From UBA9414 sp958446945 (GTDB lineage: Bacteria; Bacillota; Clostridia; Lachnospirales; Lachnospiraceae): a DNA stretch of 6,012 nt. Position numbers and translations under genes: made by a program. Below are positions 1 through 6,012 of the stretch, one piece after another; the stretch's first letter is position 1, and every line of letters starts with the position of its first letter. The stretch is from the NCBI GenBank assembly GCA_958446945.1, contig CAUCYJ010000158.1, positions 1-6,012 on the forward strand, in the 5' to 3' direction. The notes beneath the pieces are model-generated. The model ran no database searches. It had not been told where the DNA came from and worked only from the letters and a program-made list of their open reading frames with translations.

Positions 1-54
1 ACCGGTACCGGTTGTTTTTACACATATATTATATCCGTCTACTACTATATTCAT
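1..54 (-). CDS. Probable glycosyltransferase (GT4-like), N-terminal 18 codons only, cut by left window edge
   Basis: An ATG at 54-52 opens a frame that stays open to position 1 and reads MNIVVDGYNICVKTTGTG. A short hydrophobic beta strand followed by D-G-x-N and then G-T-G is the usual opening of GT-B fold glycosyltransferases of the GT4 / group 1 type. There the Gly-rich loop after the first strand (often continuing GI-x-x-Y) belongs to the nucleotide-sugar enzyme's N-terminal domain. Start choice is supported by TTGAGG six bases upstream and by a near-consensus promoter ending about 40 bases upstream. The gene is separated from the hydrolase operon by a terminator, so it is a distinct transcription unit that may serve polysaccharide or cell-envelope synthesis. 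Only 18 residues are visible, so the family call is tentative. That a real gene starts here is better supported than which gene it is. Confidence 0.6.
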   Translation of the reverse strand, partial: MNIVVDGYNICVKTTGTG

Positions 55-60
55 TGAAAA

Positions 61-66
61 CCTCAA
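61..66 (-). promoter_or_regulatory. Ribosome binding site of the glycosyltransferase-like gene
   Basis: The minus strand reads TTGAGG, then six bases (TTTTCA), then ATG at 54. GAGG at this spacing is a good Shine-Dalgarno match and is the main reason for accepting the short open frame at the left edge as a real gene start. Confidence 0.65.
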
Positions 67-94
67 TTCAGTGTCATTGCTGTTACAATCTTTT

Positions 95-123
95 ATTATA
101 ATCGGAATCTGCTACAATGGCAA
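95..123 (-). promoter_or_regulatory. Sigma-A type promoter for the glycosyltransferase-like gene
   Basis: On the minus strand, TTGCCA (118-123; one mismatch to TTGACA) is followed by exactly 17 bases and a perfect TATAAT (95-100). Transcription would begin near 88-90, giving a leader of about 35 bases before the ATG at 54. The element lies just downstream of the operon terminator, as expected for a new transcription unit. An 11-base dyad, ATCCT-A-AGGAT (129-139), sits directly upstream of the -35 box and could be a regulator site. The promoter is predicted from sequence only. Confidence 0.75.
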
Positions 124-140
124 GCCATATCCTAAGGATT

Positions 141-206
141 CCGCATTCCGCTTTCCAATTTGACAACCGCTTTCATAATTCCATAAAATAATAAAACTAC
201 CGCTTT
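141..206. repeat. Short CCGCTTT direct repeats upstream of the promoter
   Basis: CCGCTTT occurs at 148-154, 167-173 and 200-206 on the plus strand, with a one-base variant CCGCATT at 141-147 directly abutting the 148 copy. The copy at 200-206 is part of the terminator stem, so only the first three are free to be regulatory. They lie 18 to 50 bases upstream of the -35 box of the left-hand gene, a position suited to activator or repressor binding. With words this short, chance cannot be excluded. Confidence 0.3.
161..175. promoter_or_regulatory. Possible cre/LacI-like operator (imperfect dyad)
   Basis: TGACAACCGCTTTCA is an imperfect dyad in which five of seven outer positions pair across a central C. 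On the minus strand its left half, TGAAAGCG, matches the first half of the catabolite-control cre consensus (TGNAANCGNNNNCA). The second half is one base too far away. It sits about 75-80 bases upstream of the predicted start site of the left-hand gene. Either a degenerate cre site or a LacI/GalR-family operator would fit. Support is weak. Confidence 0.25.
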
Positions 207-242
207 GAGCTGACGGTCTCATCAGTCAGCCCAAAGCGGTAG
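183..242 (-). terminator. Rho-independent terminator of the kinase-regulator-esterase-GH3 operon
   Basis: Arms at 197-214 and 225-242 pair over 18 positions around a 10-base loop. Read on the minus strand, the arms are CTACCGCTTTGGGCTGAC and GTCAGCTCAAAGCGGTAG. The single non-Watson-Crick position is a G-U wobble in minus-strand RNA but an A-C mismatch in plus-strand RNA. On the minus strand the stem is followed at once by TTTTATTATTTTAT, while the other side lacks a comparable U run. Both facts point to termination of leftward transcription, 41 bases after the GH3 stop codon. Confidence 0.9.
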
Positions 243-283
243 CTAGTTTATCCTTTATTTTATAATGAATTAGAATCGGGATT

Positions 284-2485
284 TCACACATTCTGCTTAC
301 TGCAGTTAGGGTATTCAATTTTCTGATGCAATAAAATATTTTGCGTTGAATTGCCTACACATATTTCAAAAATTCCGGGTTCCACACAAAAATCATGTTT
401 CTTCTCATCATAAAATGAAAACGCCATACTATCCAAAGTAATCTCTACTCTGCATACACTCCCCGCTTTCAGCGTAATGCTTTTGAATGCCTTTAACTCT
501 TTTTCTGGTCTGATTACTGTACACTCCTCATCCCTCACATAAATCTGTACAATCTCTCTTCCGTCTATTTGACCTACGTTTTCTATATCAAACGATATGC
601 TCACTCTGTCTTTTGCATCATTATCTTGTTTCACCTGCAGATCGTGATACGCAAATTCTGTATAAGAGAGTCCATGTCCAAAGCAGAACATCGGCAAAAT
701 ATCATTTTTCTCATAATGACGATATCCGACCATAATTTCTTCTTCATAACAGACCATATTATCTCTCCCAAATTGTCCGTTATGACCTGTCGGTGTATCT
801 TCATAAACACGAGGAAAAGTTTCTGCCAGTTTTCCACTGGGATTGATTCTTCCGGTGAGGATTCCCGCTAGGGCTGTGCCACTCTCCATTCCGGCATAAT
901 AAGACCACAAAATTGTACCTGCTTTTTCTTCCCATGGCATCTCCACCGGAGATCCTCCTATCATAGTTACAATTGTGTCCGGTCTTACCTTTAATAATTT
1001 TGTAATCAATTCATCCTGATGATACGGAAGTTTCATGCAGGGACGATCCTCTCCCTCAATGTCATATTCATGATCCAACCCTCCTACAAACAGAACAATA
1101 TCGCTCTCTTCAGCAAGCTTCAGAGCTCTTCTGTGATATTCTTCCTCAATTTCCGATAGGTCTGAATAAAATGCCTCCTTTTTTAATCTTCTTTTTTCTT
1201 CTCTCATCCTGCGGATCTGTTGTTGTATTTTTTCTTTGTCATCCACACTGGAAGCCTGCCAGTTTTCTCCGTTAAGCTCCTTTTTTTCCGGAATATAATA
1301 CCCCGGTTCATATACTATTTCTGCATTACCTCCAAATTCCATTTTGATTCCAAGAAGCGGTGATATTTCATACAAAGCCTTAATTTCTGCACTACCTCCA
1401 CCGCCCGAGTGAATTCGGTCTGCGTTACAACCTATGACTGCAATTTTCTTATGATATGTATTTCCAAGTGGCAATAATTTACTATCATTTTTCAATAAAA
1501 TAACAGATTTTTCCGCTGCTTTTTTCAACACCTGCCGGTGCGCCATAGTATTATAGGAGCCGTTTTTTCGATGTACCGCTTCCTTTCCAATCATTTTTAA
1601 CTTAAACATTACTCGCAAGATGTTACGTACCTTTGCATCCAGACACGCCATATCTACTGATTCATCCAAGATCCTTTGTTTCAAAGGTTCTGCCAGACAA
1701 TATTCGTCGAAATTATCAAATACTGACATTTCAATATCAAGTGCTGCCTGCCCCGCATCTAACGTATTATGCACTGCTCCCCAGTCACTGATTACAATTC
1801 CTTCAAATCCCCATTGATCACGCAATACTTCCTTCAGCAACAGATTATTTTCACAGCAATAGGTACCGTTTAATCTGTTATAGGCTCCCATAACCGAATA
1901 AACATCTGCCCTCTGCACAGACTGTCGAAACGCCGGGTAATATATTTCCTGCAAGGTTCTCTCATTTACTTTAGTGTCCACATGCAGTCGATTAGTTTCC
2001 TGATTGTTTGCCACAAAATGTTTTACACAGGCTGCCACATCATTCTGCTGTATTCCCTTTATCAAAGCAACTGCCATCTCTGCTGTCAGCACGGGGTCTT
2101 CACTCAAATATTCATAGTTTCTCCCACATAAGGGACTTCGTTTGATATTAATTCCCGGCGCCAAAATCATGTCTTTTCCTCTGCCTCTGGCTTCCGCTCC
2201 CAGGACCTTGCCAACTTCATATGCAACATCGACATCCCATGTAGATGCTATAGCACTATTACTTGGAAGATAAGATACATAATCATCAGTATTGCCCAGG
2301 GGAATCCATTTATCATTTTGAAACTCATTCCGAACACCCATAGGTCCATCTGAAAATTTCATAGAAGGTATTCCCAGTCTTTCTACCCCTTTATTCTGAA
2401 ACAATCCATTTCCATGAACCATCCCGATCTTTTCATCCAAGGTCATCTGTTCCAATAATTCAGTTATTATTTTTTCTGTCTTCAA
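284..2485 (-). CDS. Glycoside hydrolase family 3, beta-glucosidase type, cytoplasmic
   Basis: This is a retaining exo-glycosidase, 733 residues, that removes a terminal beta-linked sugar (typically glucose, possibly xylose or another sugar) from an oligosaccharide or glycoside. The N-terminal barrel (about 5-300) shows MTLDEKIG (14-21), SDGP (45-48), the GRNYEYLSEDP segment (121-131), KH (155-156) and VISDW with catalytic nucleophile Asp234. The C-terminal alpha/beta sandwich (about 325-610) has SVILLKND (327-334) and a G-L-D-H-E-Y-D-I-E-G-E-D-R motif whose Glu473 (or Glu477) is the acid/base candidate. A fibronectin-III-like domain follows (about 625-710). Residues 400-460 form a highly charged, helix-prone insertion where some relatives carry a PA14 domain. 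There is no signal peptide and there are about 15 cysteines, so the enzyme is probably cytoplasmic and its substrate must be imported. Translation begins at TTG, overlapping the esterase stop by 4 bases; the first in-frame ATG is codon 14, inside the conserved motif. Family certain; substrate unknown. Confidence 0.95.
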   Translation of the reverse strand: MKTEKIITELLEQMTLDEKIGMVHGNGLFQNKGVERLGIPSMKFSDGPMGVRNEFQNDKWIPLGNTDDYVSYLPSNSAIASTWDVDVAYEVGKVLGAEARGRGKDMILAPGINIKRSPLCGRNYEYLSEDPVLTAEMAVALIKGIQQNDVAACVKHFVANNQETNRLHVDTKVNERTLQEIYYPAFRQSVQRADVYSVMGAYNRLNGTYCCENNLLLKEVLRDQWGFEGIVISDWGAVHNTLDAGQAALDIEMSVFDNFDEYCLAEPLKQRILDESVDMACLDAKVRNILRVMFKLKMIGKEAVHRKNGSYNTMAHRQVLKKAAEKSVILLKNDSKLLPLGNTYHKKIAVIGCNADRIHSGGGGSAEIKALYEISPLLGIKMEFGGNAEIVYEPGYYIPEKKELNGENWQASSVDDKEKIQQQIRRMREEKRRLKKEAFYSDLSEIEEEYHRRALKLAEESDIVLFVGGLDHEYDIEGEDRPCMKLPYHQDELITKLLKVRPDTIVTMIGGSPVEMPWEEKAGTILWSYYAGMESGTALAGILTGRINPSGKLAETFPRVYEDTPTGHNGQFGRDNMVCYEEEIMVGYRHYEKNDILPMFCFGHGLSYTEFAYHDLQVKQDNDAKDRVSISFDIENVGQIDGREIVQIYVRDEECTVIRPEKELKAFKSITLKAGSVCRVEITLDSMAFSFYDEKKHDFCVEPGIFEICVGNSTQNILLHQKIEYPNCSKQNV

Positions 2486-2502
2486 TGTAAAAATACGCCT
2501 TT
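2482..2502 (-). promoter_or_regulatory. TTGA stop/start overlap between esterase and GH3 genes
   Basis: On the minus strand TTGA at 2485-2482 contains both the GH3 start (TTG) and the esterase stop (TGA). The nearest purine-rich match is AAAGG (2498-2502), 12 bases from the TTG, which is longer than ideal. A weak start codon with a poorly placed ribosome site suggests that GH3 translation depends on ribosomes terminating on the esterase gene. This would fix the ratio of the two enzymes. Confidence 0.6.
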
Positions 2503-4086
2503 CTCTTCTGCTTCTTTTTGAGTTTTCTGCAACATTTTTCTCCTTTCTTTTATAGAAAATGGAGATTTCATGCCACTGTCCGCTACCTGTTTCACTAATT
2601 CGTAATCAAACTTCTCTCTTACCTGCCATTTATCATTGTCGATAACCATATAATTTTCTGTCTCTTCTGTACAGGCCGGCCAAGCAATCGTTTCATCAAT
2701 GAATGGAATTCCTGTTTTAGCAAAATTCACCCATGCCTTGCACATTTTTTCTTCTAGTTTATCCGTGACTCCCGGCATATTAGCCACGGGAACCTTATCT
2801 GTATTATGAAATACAAAAGCCAGATCAGAACAATGCCATGCCGGCTTTCCATCATCCAGAGGAAATTCAACAGCAAAGACATATGCATATATATTAGATT
2901 GTTTGTATGTCTTTCTCTTTTTCACAAAATCAATTACCGGTTTTCTGAAAAAAATATCATATGTAGTTAAGTCTGCAATGCTTCTTCCCGGGTATGCCTG
3001 CGCGTATGCCTGAATCACAGACTGAGTATGTTCACCAAATCGTTTTTCGACAATCCTGATCAATTCCTCTTGTGTCATTTGATTCCTTCCGATCAGCCCG
3101 GGTGCAAATCCCATCTCTCCGAACACACTTCCTATTAACACCGGCACCTTTTGAGCATATTCCGAAAATCCAATTTTTAAGGGATCCCCCATGTAATAAG
3201 AGTTCCGAATCGGATGTCCTCCTATATAACCACCTTCAGCCAGTACTTTATCGGATACTTTATTATAAGCATCTGCCAGCTCTCTGTAAGGCATATCCTC
3301 CCATTTCTCAATATCCGATTCTTCCATATTAAGCTCCTGCAGCATTGCCCGGATCAGTGGTTTGGCATCTGTATTCTCTTCATCAATAAAATCTTCCAAT
3401 ACGCCGCTCTGAATAATCGCTTTATGATACAAGCCATCAGCCTCCGGTGTCTGCATCAGCGTCCATATTTTCATGCCTCCTCCGGATTGCCCGAATAACG
3501 TTACATTTTGAGGATCCCCGCCAAACGCTTCAATATTGTCTCTAATCCAGCGCAATGCCGCTACAATATCAGCATTTCCAACATTTCCCGAGTTCCAATA
3601 TTTTTCTCCATATTCTGACAAATTCAAATATCCCAAAAGATTTAATCTATGATTCAATGATACTACAACCACATCCCCAAATTGGCTTAAATTTGTACCG
3701 TCATATGCTATCTGTTCGATAGAAGATCCTGCATAGAATCCACCTCCATGAAGCCATACCATAACCGGTTTTTTTGCCAAAGTATCCAACGTCTGCGTCC
3801 AAACGTTCAAATACTGACAGTGTTCATCCATAGGCCAGTATCTATGAGGAACCATAATTTCACCGTTGGGAACATCCTGGGTTAACAATGGACATACATA
3901 GCCATAAGAAGTAGCATCTTTTATCCCATCCCACGGCTGAATTTCCTCCGGCATCTGAAATCTTTTTGCATTTGCATACTTAATCCCCTGAAATGTATAT
4001 GTTGTATTCCACAAATATCCCCTTATTTTTCCTGCTTTTGTTGTCACAATCGGTCCATTTCCCGAACATTCAAAATAACTACTCAT
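2482..4086 (-). CDS. Type-B carboxylesterase (alpha/beta hydrolase), cytoplasmic
   Basis: This 534-residue serine esterase hydrolyses carboxylic esters. Family landmarks appear in order: YTFQGIKYA (30-38, the usual F-x-GIPYA region); D-E-H-C-Q-Y-LNVW (87-96, the SEDCLYLNV motif); the HGGGF oxyanion loop (113-117); the nucleophile elbow GQSGG with Ser201; Glu324 in GSVFGEMGF; and His418 in AWHCSDLAFVF. The Ser201-Glu324-His418 triad is complete and the length is normal for the family. The elbow is GQSGG rather than the commoner GESAG. There is no signal peptide; the N-terminus is polar. Its gene overlaps the regulator by 8 bases and GH3 by 4, so it is part of the same operon. The context suggests removal of acyl groups (acetyl or aromatic) from an imported glycoside before or after GH3 acts; this is inference, because type-B esterases are promiscuous and substrate cannot be read from sequence. 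The charged C-terminal tail (about 510-530) is probably helical. Confidence 0.93.
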   Translation of the reverse strand: MSSYFECSGNGPIVTTKAGKIRGYLWNTTYTFQGIKYANAKRFQMPEEIQPWDGIKDATSYGYVCPLLTQDVPNGEIMVPHRYWPMDEHCQYLNVWTQTLDTLAKKPVMVWLHGGGFYAGSSIEQIAYDGTNLSQFGDVVVVSLNHRLNLLGYLNLSEYGEKYWNSGNVGNADIVAALRWIRDNIEAFGGDPQNVTLFGQSGGGMKIWTLMQTPEADGLYHKAIIQSGVLEDFIDEENTDAKPLIRAMLQELNMEESDIEKWEDMPYRELADAYNKVSDKVLAEGGYIGGHPIRNSYYMGDPLKIGFSEYAQKVPVLIGSVFGEMGFAPGLIGRNQMTQEELIRIVEKRFGEHTQSVIQAYAQAYPGRSIADLTTYDIFFRKPVIDFVKKRKTYKQSNIYAYVFAVEFPLDDGKPAWHCSDLAFVFHNTDKVPVANMPGVTDKLEEKMCKAWVNFAKTGIPFIDETIAWPACTEETENYMVIDNDKWQVREKFDYELVKQVADSGMKSPFSIKERRKMLQKTQKEAEEKGVFLH

Positions 4087-5674
4087 TTAATTTCTCCTTT
4101 GCTTTTTTTCTATAATCTTTCGGACTACATCCCAACACTTTTTTACATAATCTGGAAAAATATGAAAAGTTATCATATCCCACTTTCATAGCAATTTCAT
4201 TAATAGAGATGTCACTGTATTGTAACAGTTCAGACGCCTTCTTTATCCTCATACGAATAACATAATCGGTAATAGAGATTCCTTCTTCTTTTTTAAAAAG
4301 TCTTGCCAGATAATCTGCATTTAAATATACAATTCCTGCCAGCTCATTTCTGGAAATTTCCTCATTATAATGTTCTTCAATATATTTTTTAACTACCTCT
4401 ACAATAGATGTATTTTCTCTTACGTAGGCAATATAGCTATATGCTTTTTGCAATAAATATTTACAAAATTCCATATAGTTATCATAATTCTTCAATGACA
4501 TTTTCCGATAAGTTTCATATTCCGTATTTACAAATAGCTCATGGGCTTCGATATTGTTTTTCATCAACACAGTATTCACCATCTGAATCAGATTCACCTG
4601 CATAGCTTTTAATTCATACGCTGTTAACCCATGATGTCTCTTTTTCTCTGAGAAATAGTGATCGATTTCATCTAAAATCTTATTCACCGCACCTGTGTTC
4701 AGATAAATCTCCCATTCTCCAATAGCACCGAATGAATATGTATTTTCTTCCCTTTGGTATGTCCGCGCCCAGAATATCTGTACATCGTTGCTGATATTTT
4801 CATTCCAAATATGAATCAACCTTTCAAAACATTCCTTTACGGCGGGCAGAGGACATTCAAGATCATAAAATACACGCATTCGACAATTAAGATGGATATC
4901 ACACTGCATAATCAATTTCTTCAGTACCATCTCCGCATTTTCTTTTAGATTACGGGTTACAATCACATAGGTATCCTCTCCATACTTCACTATGGTCTCC
5001 ATATTGCACATATCGCTAAAAATTTCTGTAACGACATTTTTAATAATAAATTCGCTCATTGTTGAAGTCAGATTCTGAAAACGTTCCTCTTCTTCATATG
5101 TATGTAGCAAAAAAACATCAAACAACTGCTCAGTGTCATATTCCAAACGATTGTCTTCAATCAATGCATTTAAAAGTTCTTCATCCGGAATTGCCAGCGG
5201 AAACATGATATGCTCCCAAAAATGTGCTTTTCTGTTTTTTACATCATCCAACCAATACACGCCATACTGATAATATGTTTTCTTCCTGCTCTCTTGTCTG
5301 ACTTTTTCTACAGCCCTAGATATTATTTTTTCAAAATCGTCAAAAGAAATCGGTTTCAGATAATAGTCAAAACATTGAAGTTCCACAGCCTTTTTGGCAT
5401 AATTAAAATCTGCATAACACGTGCAGAATATAGTAACCACGTCTAAATTCTGTGTTTTTGTCCATTTTAACAATTCAATTCCCGATTCGTTTGGCATTTC
5501 TATATCTGTTACCATAATATGGATCGGTACATTCTTAAGTATCTTTTTGGCATCCGCAGCATTTTCAGCAACGTAAATCTTTTCTATTCCCAGTGACGAA
5601 TATGCAACCCCAAACTGCAGACTTTCCAGCACATTCACATCATCATCTACTAATAGAATATTCACTCTTTTCAT
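4079..5674 (-). CDS. Response regulator, receiver plus AraC-type DNA-binding domain (YesN-like)
   Basis: This is a cytoplasmic transcription factor phosphorylated by the kinase encoded just upstream. The receiver domain (about 4-125) has the acidic cluster Asp10-Asp12, phospho-acceptor Asp57 in VTDIEMP, the conserved Thr85 and Lys107 in YLKPIS. A long middle region (about 130-420) lacks a motif I can name, as is usual for YesN-type regulators. The C-terminal AraC/XylS domain (about 423-525) has two helix-turn-helix units: one around 441-462, and one around 489-513 with the signature A-x-x-VGY-x-x-x-SYFSRLCKK-x-x-G-x-SP-x-x-YR. At 531 residues it is typical of the group. The start is uncertain. 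The ATG at 5674 has GGAG directly abutting it, whereas the GTG at codon 4 (5663-5665) has that GGAG at 9 bases and would give (M)NILLVDDD. The gene overlaps the kinase by 32 bases and the esterase by 8. It probably activates this operon in response to a carbohydrate. Confidence 0.95.
   Translation of the reverse strand: MKRVNILLVDDDVNVLESLQFGVAYSSLGIEKIYVAENAADAKKILKNVPIHIMVTDIEMPNESGIELLKWTKTQNLDVVTIFCTCYADFNYAKKAVELQCFDYYLKPISFDDFEKIISRAVEKVRQESRKKTYYQYGVYWLDDVKNRKAHFWEHIMFPLAIPDEELLNALIEDNRLEYDTEQLFDVFLLHTYEEEERFQNLTSTMSEFIIKNVVTEIFSDMCNMETIVKYGEDTYVIVTRNLKENAEMVLKKLIMQCDIHLNCRMRVFYDLECPLPAVKECFERLIHIWNENISNDVQIFWARTYQREENTYSFGAIGEWEIYLNTGAVNKILDEIDHYFSEKKRHHGLTAYELKAMQVNLIQMVNTVLMKNNIEAHELFVNTEYETYRKMSLKNYDNYMEFCKYLLQKAYSYIAYVRENTSIVEVVKKYIEEHYNEEISRNELAGIVYLNADYLARLFKKEEGISITDYVIRMRIKKASELLQYSDISINEIAMKVGYDNFSYFSRLCKKVLGCSPKDYRKKAKEKLNE
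4094..4100 (-). promoter_or_regulatory. Strong ribosome binding site of the esterase, inside the regulator gene
   Basis: AAAGGAG lies seven bases before the esterase ATG (4086-4084) and is contained in the last codons of the regulator. It is the best Shine-Dalgarno match in the operon. The esterase is therefore likely translated well above the regulator, and efficient esterase translation would also feed the coupled GH3 start. Confidence 0.75.
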
Positions 5675-6012
5675 CTCCGTTTTGATACGGAATTATTATT
5701 ATAACTTCCGTTCCCAGGTTTTCACCGTTACCTATCATGAGACTTGCTTCCGCCCCATAGAGCAGTTGAAGCCGATCTTTTGTATTGCGTATTCCAATTT
5801 GGAATCTGTCATCATTTGCTCCAAATTCATTCTTTCGAAATTTTTCTAACACATTCTCAGGAAAACCCGGACCATTATCCGCTATACGAATTCGTATTTT
5901 TTTCTGTTCCTCATCCAGAAAGCTTCCTTCAATGCTAATTTCTATCTTTCTTTTGCTTCCTACCGTGTACTTCACGCAGTTTTCCACAAAGACTATCATT
6001 ATCAACGGTGGA
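5643..6012 (-). CDS. Sensor histidine kinase (YesM-like), C-terminal ATPase domain, cut by right window edge
   Basis: Only the last 122 residues are visible. The frame is open to the window edge, so the true start is beyond 6012; an in-frame TTG at 6005 is not the real start. The visible part is a GHKL/HATPase_c domain. The N-box is VFVENCVKY, with the key Asn at visible residue 11, preceded by P-P-L as in YesM-type kinases. The G1 box is DNGPGFP (45-51), the G2 box is GIRNTKDRLQLLYG (73-86) and GTEV (100-103) is the last nucleotide-binding turn. The G2 form with R-x-R/K-L-x-L-x-Y-G is characteristic of kinases that pair with AraC-type regulators. The phospho-accepting His, HAMP and membrane segments should lie upstream, outside the window. 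The stop codon lies 30 bases inside the response regulator gene, indicating co-transcription and a cognate pair. Confidence 0.93.
   Translation of the reverse strand, partial: PPLIMIVFVENCVKYTVGSKRKIEISIEGSFLDEEQKKIRIRIADNGPGFPENVLEKFRKNEFGANDDRFQIGIRNTKDRLQLLYGAEASLMIGNGENLGTEVIIIIPYQNGDEKSEYSISR
5675..5678 (-). promoter_or_regulatory. GGAG ribosome site that bears on the regulator start
   Basis: GGAG touches the ATG at 5674 with no spacer, too close for efficient use, but is nine bases from the in-frame GTG at 5663-5665. This favours the GTG start, three residues shorter, for the response regulator. The ATG remains possible through coupling with the overlapping kinase gene. Confidence 0.5.

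Noticed and set aside
1..13. ACCGGT repeated as ACCGGTACCGGT at the left edge, resembling a repeat or palindromic site.
   Set aside because: It is explained as codons for the TTGTG stretch of the glycosyltransferase-like N-terminus, and no further copies occur nearby.
212..226. The minus-strand terminator loop contains CTGATGAG, like the hammerhead ribozyme core.
   Set aside because: The second conserved core (a GAAA-containing segment) and the three-helix layout are absent. The hairpin followed by a U-rich run explains the sequence as a terminator.
569..871. Plus-strand open frame of 100 codons.
   Set aside because: It lies entirely antisense to the conserved C-terminal part of GH3, has no recognisable domain and is an antisense shadow of GH3 codons.
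3072..3498. Two overlapping plus-strand open frames antisense to the esterase.
   Set aside because: They overlap each other and the conserved esterase frame, and their translations have no family features.
5210..5446. Plus-strand open frame with hydrophobic, membrane-like stretches.
   Set aside because: It is antisense to the response regulator, including its receiver domain. The hydrophobic, Phe-rich look comes from reading Lys/Glu-rich codons backwards.
1..6012. Search for tRNA or rRNA genes, CRISPR arrays, insertion sequences or attachment sites.
   Set aside because: No spaced repeats, transposase frames, terminal inverted repeats or tRNA-like folds were seen. Nearly all of the window is accounted for by overlapping genes.

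Overview
The window is AT-rich, and every gene I can support lies on the minus strand. It holds the end of one tightly packed four-gene operon and, beyond a terminator, the first codons of a second transcription unit. AGGAG-type ribosome sites, a YesM/YesN-style two-component pair, and cysteine-containing cytoplasmic glycoside-degrading enzymes suggest a low-GC Firmicute, most likely a gut-type Clostridia (Lachnospiraceae-like). That placement is inferred from style, not from a marker gene.

Read in the direction of transcription (right to left), the operon has four genes. The first is the C-terminal ATPase part of a sensor histidine kinase cut by the right window edge (5643-6012). The second is a 531-residue response regulator with an AraC-type DNA-binding domain (4079-5674). 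The third is a type-B carboxylesterase with an intact Ser-Glu-His triad (2482-4086). The fourth is a family 3 glycoside hydrolase of beta-glucosidase type (284-2485). Adjacent genes overlap by 32, 8 and 4 bases, so they are almost certainly one mRNA with coupled translation. A strong hairpin plus U-rich tail (183-242) ends it.

The remaining left-hand stretch (1-182) is not empty. It carries a near-consensus sigma-A promoter (95-123), a good ribosome site (61-66) and an ATG at position 54 opening an 18-codon frame that runs off the left edge. That peptide looks like the N-terminus of a GT4-type glycosyltransferase. Repeated CCGCTTT words and a cre/LacI-like imperfect dyad sit between this promoter and the terminator.

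Working model (inference): the membrane kinase senses an extracellular sugar or glycoside and the regulator switches on its own operon and probably a transporter outside the window. The imported acylated glycoside is then de-esterified by the esterase and deglycosylated by the GH3 enzyme in the cytoplasm. The families are well known. The specific grouping and the likely acyl-glycoside substrate are the points worth following up.
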